NCBI GenBank assembly: GCA_035934015.1
Contig: DASYYH010000028.1
Location: 1 to 64,000 of the forward strand
DNA: 64,000 nt
Source of the DNA: Candidatus Acidiferrales bacterium
GTDB lineage: Bacteria; Acidobacteriota; Terriglobia; Acidiferrales; UBA7541
Direction: 5' to 3'
The position numbers were made by a program, and so were the translations under genes. The notes below the pieces were generated by a model. It was not told the origin of the DNA, made no database searches, and worked only from the letters and a program-made list of their open reading frames with translations. Below, one piece after another: positions 55,479-64,000 of this stretch (position 1 is its first letter; every line of letters starts with the position of its first letter).

Positions 55479-57755
55479 ATGGCGAACGAAACGACGAGCA
55501 ACGGCGGCGGGAAACACAAAGAGTTGGTGAGTCTCGTTCCTTACGGCCTGAACGAACGGCATCCTCGCGCCTACAAGGAAATTCTCAGCACAATCTGGGA
55601 AAACCGCGACCAACTGGGCTACGCATGGCGCATCTTGAACGACGGCTGCTGCGACGGCTGCTCGCTCGGCACCACGGGGATGCATGATTGGACGATGGAT
55701 GGCGTGCATCTTTGCGCGCTGCGGCTCAAATTGCTGCGGCTGAACACCATGCCGGCAATGGATTCGCGCCTGCTGGAAGACGCCGATGCGCTCGCGAAAA
55801 TGCGAACGCGGCACCTGTCGCGGCTCGGCCGGCTTTCCGTCCCGATGATTCGCCGGCGCGGTGACAAGGGATTTCGCCGCATTGCGTGGGAAGAGGCGCT
55901 GAAAATTGCAGCGCGGGGCCTCTGCGAGACGGATCCGAGGCGCTTGGCGTGGTTCCTGACCTCGCGCGGAGTGACCAACGAGGCGTATTACGCACACCAG
56001 AAGGTCGCGCGATTTTTTGGCACAAATCATGTGGATACCAGCGCGCGCATCTGCCACGCGCCGAGCACGGCCGGGCTGATGGCTACGGTCGGATGCGCGG
56101 CGACGACGTGCTCCTATTCGGATTGGATCGGCGCGGACCTGCTAATCCTGATTGGGACGAACCTGCCCAACAATCAGCCTGTGAGCACGAAATATCTTTA
56201 TTACGCGAAGCAGAAAGGCACGAAAGTTTTTGTCGTGAACCCGTATTTCGAACCGGGCCTCGAGCGCTACTGGGTTCCTTCCGTGGCGAAGAGCGCGCTC
56301 TTCGGAACGCGTTTCGCCGACGATTTTTTTCAGGTCCACATCGGCGGGGACATTCCGTTCTTTTATGGCGTGCTGAAGCATTTGATCGAAAACAATTGGG
56401 TGGACCGCGCATTTGTCGCCGAGCGCACGGCGGGATGGAGCGACGTCGAGGCAAGAGTGAAGAGCCTCCCGTGGGAGGCCCTTGAGCGCGGCTCGGGCCT
56501 GGCGCGCGCCGACATGCTGCGATTCGCCCAGGCCTTCGCGAAGGCGCGGCACGCCATCGCCGTCTGGAGCATGGGAATCACGCAGCATCGCTATGGCAGC
56601 GACAACGTGCGCGCGATCGTGAATTTGCAGCTTGCCAAGGGCAATATCGGCCGACCGCACACGGGCTTGATGCCGATTCGCGGTCACAGCGGCGTGCAGG
56701 GAGGCGCGGAGATGGGCGGCCAGCCGTCCGCCTACGCGATGGGCTTGCCCGTGAACGACGAAAATGCGCAGCGTCTGGCGCAGCCGGATCTTTGGGGTTT
56801 TGTGCCGCCGACATGGAAAGGACTAACGGCGGCGCACATGATCTTGGCAGCGGAGCGTGGAGAAATCGATGCCCTCTGGCAGAGCGGCGGAAATTTTGTG
56901 GATACGCTCCCGGAACCGGAGCGCGTCAAAAAAGCCGTCGGAAATATCAAGCTTCGAATCCATCAGGACATCGCCGTCAGCTCCAACATGCTCGTCGAGC
57001 CGGCGGACACCGTGCTTCTGCTGCCCACGCGGACGCGTTATGAGCAGCGCGGCGGCGGCACGGAGACGAGCACGGAGAGGCGCGTCATCTACAGCCCGGA
57101 AATTCCCGGGCCGCGCCTTCCGGAAACCAAAGACGAGTGGGGAATTCCAGTGCTTGTGGCGCGCCAGGCCGATCCCACGCGCGCTGCGAAAATTTTCTCG
57201 TGGAAAGACACGCAGGAGATTCGCGACGAAATCAACCGCGTCTGCCCGGCATACAATGGCATTGGGAACCTGCGCAAGAAGGGCGACAATTTTCAGTATG
57301 GCGGGCCGCGGCTGCTCGCCGATCGTTGCTCGACGCCGGATGGCAAGGCCCATTTCAGCGTCGTCGAATTGCCCGAAGAACGCGTCCCTCCGGGGCATTT
57401 CCTGCTGGCGACGCGGCGTGGCAAGCAATTCAACAGCATCATTCACGCCGCAACGGATCCGCTCACGGGTGCGGCGCGCGAGGATATTTTCATTTCGCCG
57501 CAAGACGCGGAGCGCTTGGGCTTGACGAACGGCGATGCCATCCTCGTGCGCAACGAGCGCGGCGAATTTCGCGGACGCGCACGAATCGACCGCGTGAAGC
57601 CGGGCAGCGTGCAGGGCCACTGGCCCGAAATGAATGTTCTTATTGCTGCTGGATGCCTCGATCCAAGCGGTGTGCCGGACTACAACGCCGTCGTGGAAAT
57701 CATCCCGGCATCGCGAGCGGCTGAAACGGTGCCCGAGGCTATGACGACCGCGTAG
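55479..57755 (+). CDS. FdhF/YdeP-family molybdopterin oxidoreductase
   Basis: A 758-residue formate-dehydrogenase-alpha-like enzyme. The N-terminal cluster segment DGCCDGCSLGTTGM and HLCALRLKLL (near 52-85) replaces the usual CxxCxxxC. The Mo-ligand position is Cys192 in ARICHAPSTAGL, where E. coli FdhF has selenocysteine. The codon is TGC, so this is a Cys enzyme although the window encodes a selenoprotein elsewhere. Later motifs include GTNLPNNQPVSTKYL, GMPIRGHSGVQGG-like RGHSGVQGGAEMGGQPSAYA, and a C-terminal molybdopterin dinucleotide domain (NSIIHAATDPLTGAAREDIF). The FdhD gene follows 30 bp later. Formate oxidation is possible, but YdeP-type members may act on other substrates. Confidence 0.92.
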   Translation: MANETTSNGGGKHKELVSLVPYGLNERHPRAYKEILSTIWENRDQLGYAWRILNDGCCDGCSLGTTGMHDWTMDGVHLCALRLKLLRLNTMPAMDSRLLEDADALAKMRTRHLSRLGRLSVPMIRRRGDKGFRRIAWEEALKIAARGLCETDPRRLAWFLTSRGVTNEAYYAHQKVARFFGTNHVDTSARICHAPSTAGLMATVGCAATTCSYSDWIGADLLILIGTNLPNNQPVSTKYLYYAKQKGTKVFVVNPYFEPGLERYWVPSVAKSALFGTRFADDFFQVHIGGDIPFFYGVLKHLIENNWVDRAFVAERTAGWSDVEARVKSLPWEALERGSGLARADMLRFAQAFAKARHAIAVWSMGITQHRYGSDNVRAIVNLQLAKGNIGRPHTGLMPIRGHSGVQGGAEMGGQPSAYAMGLPVNDENAQRLAQPDLWGFVPPTWKGLTAAHMILAAERGEIDALWQSGGNFVDTLPEPERVKKAVGNIKLRIHQDIAVSSNMLVEPADTVLLLPTRTRYEQRGGGTETSTERRVIYSPEIPGPRLPETKDEWGIPVLVARQADPTRAAKIFSWKDTQEIRDEINRVCPAYNGIGNLRKKGDNFQYGGPRLLADRCSTPDGKAHFSVVELPEERVPPGHFLLATRRGKQFNSIIHAATDPLTGAAREDIFISPQDAERLGLTNGDAILVRNERGEFRGRARIDRVKPGSVQGHWPEMNVLIAAGCLDPSGVPDYNAVVEIIPASRAAETVPEAMTTA

Positions 57756-57785
57756 AGGCACGAAAGGAATAGCTGGAGAAAGCCA

Positions 57786-58643
57786 ATGGCAGCAGGCCCG
57801 CGCGATATTGATGTCACGCTGATTCACGAGTGGGCCGCTGGCCGTGTTCGCGCTGCGCAGGATTATCTGGCGGGCGAAGAGCCGCTGGAAATTCGCGCCA
57901 ATGGGCGCGCGCTGAGCGTCACAATGCGCACGCCGGGCCACGATTTGGAATTGGCCGCGGGTTTTCTTTTCACCGAAGGGATCATTCAAACACGCGATCA
58001 GATTTTGTCCATCGCACATGCGCAGGAATGCAAGGCGGCAGAGCGCGGAAATATCGTCTTGGTCGAGTTATCCGCCAACACAGACCTCGAATTGGAGAAG
58101 ACGCGAAGAAATTTTTTCGCCGCTTCGAGTTGCGGCATCTGCGGCAAGGCTTCCATCGACGCGGTGCGCGCCCGCGGAGTGAAAACGATTCAATCGCAAT
58201 TGCGCATCGAGCCGGAAATTTTGTGCCGCATTCCGGAGGCGCTGCGCGCGGGACAGCAAATCTTCGGCCGCACGGGAGGGTTGCACGCGGCGGGATTGTT
58301 CGACGCGAACGGCAAGCTCATCCTCGAACGAGAAGACATTGGCCGCCACAACGCCGTGGATAAAATCATTGGCTGGGCGCTGATGCAAGGCAAGCAGCCG
58401 CTTTCCGATTGTCTGTTGATGGTCAGCGGGCGCGGCGGATTCGAAATTGTGCAGAAGGCCGCGATGGCGGGTGTGCCCGTTGTCGCGTCCGTTTCCGCAT
58501 GTTCGAGCCTCGCAGTGCAATTCGCGCGCGAAATGGGTATGACGCTGATCGGTTTTCTGCGTGACCAGCGCTTCGTCATTTACTCAGGCGGCGAGCGCTT
58601 AGGGTTGGCTGCAGAGCAAGCTTTGCGGCCAGTGGATTCCTAG
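57786..58643 (+). CDS. fdhD: Formate dehydrogenase accessory sulfurtransferase FdhD
   Basis: A 285-residue cytoplasmic sulfurtransferase that moves sulfur from IscS-type desulfurase to the Mo-bis-MGD cofactor, as needed for formate dehydrogenases. The catalytic loop ASSCGICGKASID (Cys116, Cys119) and the cofactor-binding REDIGRHNAVDKIIGW near residue 185 are clear, as is CSSLAVQFAREMGMTLIGFL near the end. A GGAG site 8 bases before the ATG supports the start. Its position behind the oxidoreductase gene supports a Mo-bis-MGD enzyme there. Confidence 0.96.
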   Translation: MAAGPRDIDVTLIHEWAAGRVRAAQDYLAGEEPLEIRANGRALSVTMRTPGHDLELAAGFLFTEGIIQTRDQILSIAHAQECKAAERGNIVLVELSANTDLELEKTRRNFFAASSCGICGKASIDAVRARGVKTIQSQLRIEPEILCRIPEALRAGQQIFGRTGGLHAAGLFDANGKLILEREDIGRHNAVDKIIGWALMQGKQPLSDCLLMVSGRGGFEIVQKAAMAGVPVVASVSACSSLAVQFAREMGMTLIGFLRDQRFVIYSGGERLGLAAEQALRPVDS

Positions 58644-58722
58644 TAGAGAGAGCACAGGCCTCGCGCAAAGAGATAAGCACACGAGGTTTCCCTGCACAAA
58701 ATTCCTGCGGTGCAACCTTAAA

Positions 58723-59754
58723 TTACTGAACCGCGTACACGTAAACCTCGCCCGGAGCCGTGCCCTGTGGAGGAACGGTAATGAACAAGCGTCCCAGCGA
58801 AGGCGCGAGAACTTCATTCTTGCCGCCGGGCGCTGAACTAACTTTGTCCAGTAACGAGTAATGATCTGCGTCATCCTCGTGATAGACGAAAAGCGCGCCG
58901 GGCGCAGTGCCGCACGAGGCGTAAATCCTCTTCGATTGCGCATCGAAAATCAGGTCGTCAACTCCCGTGGAAATAGGCAAGGTTTGAAGCTCTTTTCCCG
59001 TTTCGCTATCGAAAACAACGATGACACCGCTGCGGCATGCAACGAATAACCGATGCGATGCTTCATCGAAAGCCATGGCCACATTACGCTTGCCCATCGT
59101 GACGGGCCACCGCGCGAGAAGTCTCCGAGTTTCGCGGTTGATCACGTCCACTTCGCTCTTTGAAGGATTGTTCTGGTAGATCTTCGCGCTGCCTTTTGCG
59201 ATAGCCATGGCTTCGAGCGTGTCGCCATCAATCTGGATGTCCGCGACTTTCCTTCCCGTATTCGTATTGATCACGCTGAGCATGGAGAAAGTTTCGTGCG
59301 CATCGCCGCCGCCGTTGACGACGTACAGAAAATGCGTCGCGGGATCATAGCCGATGGAATCGGAATCGACCCTGAGCTTTGCCGCGCCGAGCAAGCGATA
59401 AGTCCGGCCATTGTACATCTTCACCTCGCCGGCGCCGCCGTCGGTGATAAAAATGCGGTTGAGGTCCTCGCGCACAAAGATGGCATGCGGAATCCCAATG
59501 CCGGTGATGGCGCGGATAAATTTGCCGGTGTGCAAGTTGAAGACGAGAACTTCATGAGCGGTTTCCGCTGCAAGAAACAGGCGATTGCCGCGCACATCGA
59601 CACTGAGATGGTCGAAGCGGCCTTTCACATCCGCCGGCATCGGATATTTCGCTACGAGCTCGATAGGCTCGGCTGCGCGCACGGGCATTCCAAGCGTCAG
59701 GACGAATAGTGCTGCCAGAAATGCGAAATAGTTTTTTCCCGTAATTGTTTTCAT
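58723..59754 (-). CDS. Exported YncE-like beta-propeller protein
   Basis: A 343-residue protein from the ATG at 59754 (GGAGG site 7 bases before). A signal peptide (YFAFLAALFVLTLGMPVRAA) precedes a seven-bladed 40-residue YVTN-type propeller (about 45-340): RFDHLSVDVRGNRLFLAAETA, VLVFNLHTGKFIRAITGIGI, HRLFVACRSGVIVVFDSETGK. YncE-type proteins are periplasmic and bind DNA or ligands; the role is unknown. The longer frame to 59796 has no ribosome binding site. It is divergent from the gene at 59911. Confidence 0.88.
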   Translation of the reverse strand: MKTITGKNYFAFLAALFVLTLGMPVRAAEPIELVAKYPMPADVKGRFDHLSVDVRGNRLFLAAETAHEVLVFNLHTGKFIRAITGIGIPHAIFVREDLNRIFITDGGAGEVKMYNGRTYRLLGAAKLRVDSDSIGYDPATHFLYVVNGGGDAHETFSMLSVINTNTGRKVADIQIDGDTLEAMAIAKGSAKIYQNNPSKSEVDVINRETRRLLARWPVTMGKRNVAMAFDEASHRLFVACRSGVIVVFDSETGKELQTLPISTGVDDLIFDAQSKRIYASCGTAPGALFVYHEDDADHYSLLDKVSSAPGGKNEVLAPSLGRLFITVPPQGTAPGEVYVYAVQ

Positions 59755-59910
59755 GATATTCCTCCGGCGAAGCGAGACGGAACAAACCCATACCACGAAC
59801 CGTGAATCCGGAAAAGCAGGAACAGAGAAGCTAAACGTAAATTAATTTTGATTTAAGGCTGGATCGGGACGGCCGGGGTAGTCTCTTCGTGAAAACCAGG
59901 AGGGGTACGC

Positions 59911-60834
59911 ATGGGGAATAATTCTTCCGCGCGCGGCAGAACCATCGGCGCGGCCGTCATTGTCATCCTAATTCTTGCCGCGTGGTTTGGGTTTGGAGGC
60001 ACGCGCCGTTTGACGCAAAACTTCTTCGATTCCCTGAGAATGCGGAAAGCGCAGGCAGTCAACGTGGACCTGTCGAATTTTGTAGGGCCGAATGCCAATG
60101 CGGCGCTGCAACAGATGGTGACGCAAATGATTTCAGACAAGGTCGCCGTGACCGTCAACGAAAAAGCGCAGCCCGCATCGGACGCCGCAGCAGCGAGCAA
60201 GCTGGCAGGCTTTTCCGTGCAGCTTTTCGCGGGCCGTAAAGATGCTCCCGAAATCACCGTCGCCGGCGAGCACGCCTTCAATCTGACTGTAGATCGCACG
60301 CGGCTTCAGGCAATCCTGAAGGAGGCTGGGCGCCCGGACTTGGTTCTGCCGCAATCGCTCGACGGCGCCACAGTTGCCGTGACAGTTCCCAAGACTGTCC
60401 ACGCGCGCTACGGCACGTGTCCCGGTCGGCCCAGCGCGACCGCCAATGTTGCGACTCCCCCGCCTTCCACCATGCAATACGACAATTGCGTGATGCTCAG
60501 CGAAGGCCCAAGTCCCGTGGTAAATGCGCCGCTTGGTTTGGACTTGCAGCAGCTCGCGGAGATCGGTCTGGAACTCGCGGGAATGACTCCGCCGCAAGCG
60601 AGGCAGTTCCTGCAAACAGTGAACTGGCAAGCAACGCTCGGAGTCTCGATTCCGCGCTTCATGCGTTCTTATGAAGTGGTGAAAGTCAACGGCGCTCAAG
60701 GCACGCTGCTGAACATGGCCGGCAGACGCGGCCCGACCTACGCGCTTCTATGGTCCAAGAATGGAATCGTTTATTCGCTTACGGGATTTGGAGATCCGAG
60801 CGACGCCGTCTCTCTGGCGAATTCGCTGCAATAA
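59911..60834 (+). CDS. Membrane-anchored hypothetical protein
   Basis: A 307-residue protein with an AGGAGG site before the ATG. One N-terminal anchor (RTIGAAVIVILILAAWFGFG, residues 10-29) is followed by an extracytoplasmic domain with Ala/Gln-rich helices (NANAALQQMVTQMISDKVAV), a LDGATVAVTVPKTVHARYG segment near 145, and a C-terminal RSYEVVKVNGAQGTLLNMAG region. It lies 22 bp upstream of an ABC exporter ATPase, so it probably acts with that transporter or as its anti-sigma-like sensor. Family not recognised. Confidence 0.8.
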   Translation: MGNNSSARGRTIGAAVIVILILAAWFGFGGTRRLTQNFFDSLRMRKAQAVNVDLSNFVGPNANAALQQMVTQMISDKVAVTVNEKAQPASDAAAASKLAGFSVQLFAGRKDAPEITVAGEHAFNLTVDRTRLQAILKEAGRPDLVLPQSLDGATVAVTVPKTVHARYGTCPGRPSATANVATPPPSTMQYDNCVMLSEGPSPVVNAPLGLDLQQLAEIGLELAGMTPPQARQFLQTVNWQATLGVSIPRFMRSYEVVKVNGAQGTLLNMAGRRGPTYALLWSKNGIVYSLTGFGDPSDAVSLANSLQ

Positions 60835-60855
60835 TGATGACTCCGGGAGACGCAA

Positions 60856-61782
60856 CTGCCAGCCGCAAATAACTTCGCTATTCATACGCAGGATCTGCGC
60901 AAGGAATACGGCCGCAAGGTCGCAGTGCGCAAGCTTTCGCTCACCGTGCCGCGCGGCTCCATCTTCGGATTTCTAGGGCCGAATGGCGCGGGGAAGAGCA
61001 CGTCGATCAAAATGCTCCTGGGGCTGGTGAAGCCGACAAGCGGTCAAGGTTATGTGCTCGGCGCGCCCGCCGGAAACGTGGAAGTCCGCCGCAAAATCGG
61101 ATTCCTGCCGGAACATTTCCGTTTTTATGACTGGCTGACGCCCGCCGAACTGCTGCGTTTTCACGGACGCCTTTGCGGAATGTCCGCCGCGCGGCTGCGC
61201 GAGCGCATTCCGGAAATGCTCGATCTCGTGGGACTCACGCCCCACCGCGACAAACACGTTCACGATTTCTCGAAGGGCATGATGCAGCGCATCGGTCTGG
61301 CGCAGGCGCTGATTCATGAACCGGAGATTATTTTTCTCGATGAGCCGACTTCGGGGCTCGATCCCATGGGGCGCCGGCTGGTGCGCGACGTGATTCGCGC
61401 GCAGCGCGAACGCGGCGCGACGGTGTTCTTGAATTCGCATTTGCTCAGCGAAGTGGAGATCACGTGCGACAACGTGGCCTTCCTCAAAGACGGCGAAGTA
61501 GTCGCTGCAAAAAATCTGAGCGCGCTTGGCCAGGAAGAGGTGCGCGCCGTCGCGCGTGTGCGAAAGCTTTCGCAGCAGGCAATCGCCGGGCTGGCCGCGT
61601 GGACCACTTCGGTGAATCTCGAAGGCGAGCAACTCATCGTCACGATGCGCTCGGCAGAGATTGTTCCGGATGTGCTCCGCCATCTCGCCGCTTCCGGCGC
61701 GGATGTTTATTCCTTCACGCCGGAACGCGCTTCGCTCGAGGATCTCTTCATGCGCATCATGGGGGAGGATCGCGGACTGTGA
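60856..61782 (+). CDS. ABC-2 type exporter ATPase (probable CTG start)
   Basis: A 308-residue ATPase if it starts at CTG 60856. Walker A GPNGAGKST (near 45), Q-loop FLPEHFRFYDWLTP, signature FSKGMMQRIGLAQAL, Walker B IIFLDEPTSGLDP and switch His (NSHLLSEVE) are intact, and the C-terminal 80 residues form the usual regulatory tail. No ATG, GTG or TTG exists between the upstream stop and GTG 60925, yet the first beta-strand (FAIHTQDLRKEYGRK) lies before that GTG. CTG at 60856 has GGGAGA 5 bases before and restores the full domain. It overlaps the permease gene by 4 bases (GTGA). Confidence 0.88.
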   Translation: MPAANNFAIHTQDLRKEYGRKVAVRKLSLTVPRGSIFGFLGPNGAGKSTSIKMLLGLVKPTSGQGYVLGAPAGNVEVRRKIGFLPEHFRFYDWLTPAELLRFHGRLCGMSAARLRERIPEMLDLVGLTPHRDKHVHDFSKGMMQRIGLAQALIHEPEIIFLDEPTSGLDPMGRRLVRDVIRAQRERGATVFLNSHLLSEVEITCDNVAFLKDGEVVAAKNLSALGQEEVRAVARVRKLSQQAIAGLAAWTTSVNLEGEQLIVTMRSAEIVPDVLRHLAASGADVYSFTPERASLEDLFMRIMGEDRGL

Positions 61783-62612
61783 GAGGCTGCTGGGTCATGG
61801 CGGGAATCACGTTTCGCGAAGCCGCGCGCAAAAAAATTCTGTGGACGGCGCTGCTCGCCGGCCTCGGTTTCCTCCTACTGTTTGGGCTTGCGCTGCATTT
61901 TCAAATGAAGGATTTCGACGCGCGTTCGACTGCGCCGTTCATTCGATACGAAGTGCTCAGCTCCATGTTGATGATCGGGCTTTACGTCGTGGACCTGCTC
62001 GCCGTCGTGATGACGATCCTGACTTCCGTCGACACGATTTCGGGCGAAATCAATTCCGGCACGATTCATGCGATCGCCACGAAGCCCGTCCCGCGCTGGC
62101 AGATTCTTCTCGGCAAATGGGTTGGATTTGTGGGCATGATCGCCGCGTTCGTCGCGCTCACTTTCGGCGGGACAATCGCCGTCGCCTATGGTTTGAGCGG
62201 CGTGGCGCCCGAAAATCCTGTTCATGGCGCGCTGCTGGTTTTTCTGGAATGCCTGCTGGTCTTGAGCGCCACGCTGATGTTCGGCACCTGGTTTTCCACG
62301 CTGACAAATGGCGTCATCGTGCTCGGCCTTCACGGTCTCGCGTTCATGGGAGGATGGCTCGAGCAAATGAGCGGATTCACGGAAAGTCCCCGCCTGGTCG
62401 CGGTCGGCATCTTCACAAGCCTCGTGATGCCGAGCGAATCGATTTGGCGTCGCGCCGCGTTCGAAATGCAAACGCCGCTGGCGGGCTCGCTGCCTTTCTC
62501 GCCATTCGCCAATGTCTCGATTCCGAGCGGAGCCATGATCGGCTACGCGGGATTTTATCTATTCGTTGCGTTCGTCATCGCAATCTATCACTTTGGCCGT
62601 CGCGATTTGTGA
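61779..62612 (+). CDS. ABC-2 type transporter permease
   Basis: A 277-residue inner-membrane protein with about six membrane helices (ILWTALLAGLGFLLLFGLAL, VLSSMLMIGLYVVDLLAVVM, WVGFVGMIAAFVALTFGGTI, LLVFLECLLVLSATLMFGTW, GVIVLGLHGLAFMGGWL, GAMIGYAGFYLFVAFVIAI). It has the cytoplasmic SGEINSGTIHAIATKPVPRW loop typical of ABC-2 permeases that couple to the ATPase. The start at GTG 61779 is translationally coupled to the ATPase stop; ATG 61797 is an alternative. Substrate unknown. Confidence 0.9.
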   Translation: MRGCWVMAGITFREAARKKILWTALLAGLGFLLLFGLALHFQMKDFDARSTAPFIRYEVLSSMLMIGLYVVDLLAVVMTILTSVDTISGEINSGTIHAIATKPVPRWQILLGKWVGFVGMIAAFVALTFGGTIAVAYGLSGVAPENPVHGALLVFLECLLVLSATLMFGTWFSTLTNGVIVLGLHGLAFMGGWLEQMSGFTESPRLVAVGIFTSLVMPSESIWRRAAFEMQTPLAGSLPFSPFANVSIPSGAMIGYAGFYLFVAFVIAIYHFGRRDL

Positions 62613-62750
62613 TGTTGCGTCTCTTCGATCAGCGCAATTTCCACGGTTTTTTCGGGCGCATCTTTCGCGGGAATCGAAGCTCGCAAAGCGCTCGGCGACA
62701 ATCCTTCCGCAGCCTCGCCACTCGTTTCAGTATAAAATGGCCATACGCGC

Positions 62751-62826
<76 letters not shown>

Positions 62827-62854
62827 TCCTTCGCTCGCCGCTGCGATACGCAGC

Positions 62855-63256
62855 CTACCCCTGCGCCGCCGCTGCGAACTGCGCGAATGTGATGATGTGC
62901 CCGCCCGGATCTTTCACACCGATTTCTTTCGCGCCATAGAACGTCGTCCGCACCGGCATCACCACCTCCGCATTTTTCAACGCCGCGATCGTATCCTCCA
63001 GATTTTCCACCTCGACATAAAGAAAAGTCGGGCCTTTCGCGAACGATTTCAGCGCATCCGGATCCTTTTCCACGCTCGCATAGGTCTGATACATCACTTC
63101 AGCGTTGTCCTTGCTCAGCGCGGCAAAGGCGAGGCTGTCTCCGTCAGGCACTTCCACGGTTTTCTTGAAACCCAGCCGTTCCCAGAATGTGACGCACGGC
63201 TCCACTCGCTCCACGATTAATACCGCAGTGATTTTTTTCACGTTTATGCCCCTCAT
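62855..63256 (-). CDS. VOC (glyoxalase/bleomycin-resistance fold) protein
   Basis: A 133-residue protein with the paired beta-alpha-beta-beta-beta VOC pattern: KITAVLIVERVEPCVTFWE, GLFKK-like RLGFKKTVEVPDG, then AFAALSKDNAEVMYQTYASV, and GAKEIGVKDPGGHIITFAQF. The metal site residues expected in VOC enzymes are partly present (Glu in AKEIGVKDPGG). The start may instead be GTG five codons in, which has a GAGGGG site. It follows the M28 peptidase gene with 4 bases between them. Substrate unknown. Confidence 0.88.
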   Translation of the reverse strand: MRGINVKKITAVLIVERVEPCVTFWERLGFKKTVEVPDGDSLAFAALSKDNAEVMYQTYASVEKDPDALKSFAKGPTFLYVEVENLEDTIAALKNAEVVMPVRTTFYGAKEIGVKDPGGHIITFAQFAAAAQG

Positions 63257-63260
63257 TTTC

Positions 63261-64000
63261 TCAGAACGGGCTCGTCGAAGGTGGCGGCAGCGGTTTCCGC
63301 GGAATCATCTCGTCGCGATTGGCCGTCAGATACACGAACGACGCCACGATCACCGCAATCTGCTTCATGTCCGGCTCGGAGATGCGCTCATAAACGTCCA
63401 TGTTCGAATGATGCGTCCGCGTTTCGTATTCCAAGGGATCCTGAATGAACTGAAAACCCGGAATCCCGACGGCGTTGAACGAAAGGTGATCGGTCCCGCC
63501 GGTATTGCGAATCGTCAGCGTGGTCATGCCGAGATTGTTGAACGGTTTCATCCACTCGGCGAAAAGCGGCGCGACGGCTTCGTTGCCCTGCAAATAAACG
63601 CCGCGGATTTTCCCCGAACCGTTGTCAATGTTGTAGTAGGCATCGAGTGTTTGCTGCTCAGGCTTGAGTCGCATCGTCGTGGGATCGCCGAAATGATCCT
63701 TCACATACGCGCGCGAGCCGAGCAGGCCTTCTTCTTCTCCAGTCCACAGGCCGATTCGCACCGTGCGGCGCATTTTCAAGCCGCTTTCTTTGAGAATCCG
63801 CATCGCTTCAAGCATCACCGCCGAGCCCGCGCCGTTGTCCGTCGCGCCCGTGCCCGAATGCCACGAATCGAAGTGTCCGCCGATCATCACCACTTCACTG
63901 GCTTTGTCCGTGCCGGGAATCTCGCCGACGATGTTGAAGGAATTCAGATCGTCGTCGTAAAACTTGTTGGCGATGTTGATTTGCAGCGTCACGGGGATTT
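63261..64000 (-). CDS. M28 family zinc peptidase, partial (N-terminus off right edge)
   Basis: The frame is open from the stop at 63261 to the edge, giving about 246 C-terminal residues. M28 zinc-ligand segments are present: [44 protein letters not shown] and [12 protein letters not shown]. In the family this catalytic domain follows an N-terminal signal peptide and PA-like insert, which lie outside the window. It is likely an exported aminopeptidase or carboxypeptidase Q-like enzyme. A GTG at 63992 is within the domain and is not the true start. Confidence 0.92.
   Translation of the reverse strand, partial: IPVTLQINIANKFYDDDLNSFNIVGEIPGTDKASEVVMIGGHFDSWHSGTGATDNGAGSAVMLEAMRILKESGLKMRRTVRIGLWTGEEEGLLGSRAYVKDHFGDPTTMRLKPEQQTLDAYYNIDNGSGKIRGVYLQGNEAVAPLFAEWMKPFNNLGMTTLTIRNTGGTDHLSFNAVGIPGFQFIQDPLEYETRTHHSNMDVYERISEPDMKQIAVIVASFVYLTANRDEMIPRKPLPPPSTSPF

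Noticed and set aside
56040-56060. Selenocysteine at the FdhF active-site position
   Set aside because: The codon is TGC (Cys), not TGA.

Overview
The window looks like a chromosomal segment of an acidobacterium. Three long FtsX/MacB-type permeases of the kind called acidobacterial duplicated orphan permeases (ADOP) lie in one cluster. They sit beside a diheme cytochrome of the reaction-centre-cytochrome type, an Asp-box/IPT surface protein and a DUF7948-like secreted protein, all typical of that phylum. This assignment is inferred from gene content only; no rRNA is present.

Region 1 (1 to about 22,010) is an accessory island rich in defence and anti-defence genes. It holds a TPR-CHAT protease-like protein cut by the left edge, a complete type III restriction-modification pair (mod/res), an ssb, a 1,337-residue DUF4011 superfamily 1 helicase with a C-terminal Vsr/MTES_1575-like nuclease, and an ArdC-type antirestriction protein. 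It also holds an N6-adenine methylase paired with an unrecognised 233-residue protein, an XRE repressor with an ImmA/IrrE protease, and several small DUF genes. ssb and ardC, both on the minus strand, have long inverted-repeat leaders that close on the ribosome binding site. The island ends at the 5' half of a tRNA-Arg(UCU) gene that stops inside the anticodon arm, which looks like an attachment-site junction.

Region 2 (about 22,050 to 33,200) is core-like. It has a DUF7948-type secreted protein, the iron-trafficking protein YggX, an operon of a B12-binding-type radical SAM protein plus an ATP-grasp enzyme, aconitase (acnA) and a large Asp-box surface protein. The radical SAM gene does not stop where a standard translation stops it. 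An in-frame TGA at 25287-25289 lies in a CUAEP motif, is followed by a SECIS-like hairpin, and the frame stays open for 25 more residues. It is almost certainly a selenoprotein.

Region 3 (33,500 to 50,100) is one long plus-strand efflux and signalling cluster. It contains an HlyD/MacA adaptor, two MacB-type ATPases, three ADOP permeases, a diheme cytochrome, a receiver-PP2C phosphatase response regulator, an NtrC-type sigma-54 activator and a sensor kinase. The two receiver domains are close paralogues with different outputs.

Region 4 (50,100 to 64,000) is mixed housekeeping. It has PilZ and STAS proteins, a zinc-ribbon mini-protein, a CDF metal transporter, an MBL-PilZ fusion, an AhpD-like protein, DUF2784 and PH-domain membrane proteins, and an FdhF/YdeP-type molybdopterin oxidoreductase with its FdhD sulfurtransferase. 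It continues with a YncE-like beta-propeller, an ABC exporter pair whose ATPase seems to start at CTG, a tRNA with anticodon CAU, a VOC protein and an M28 peptidase cut by the right edge.
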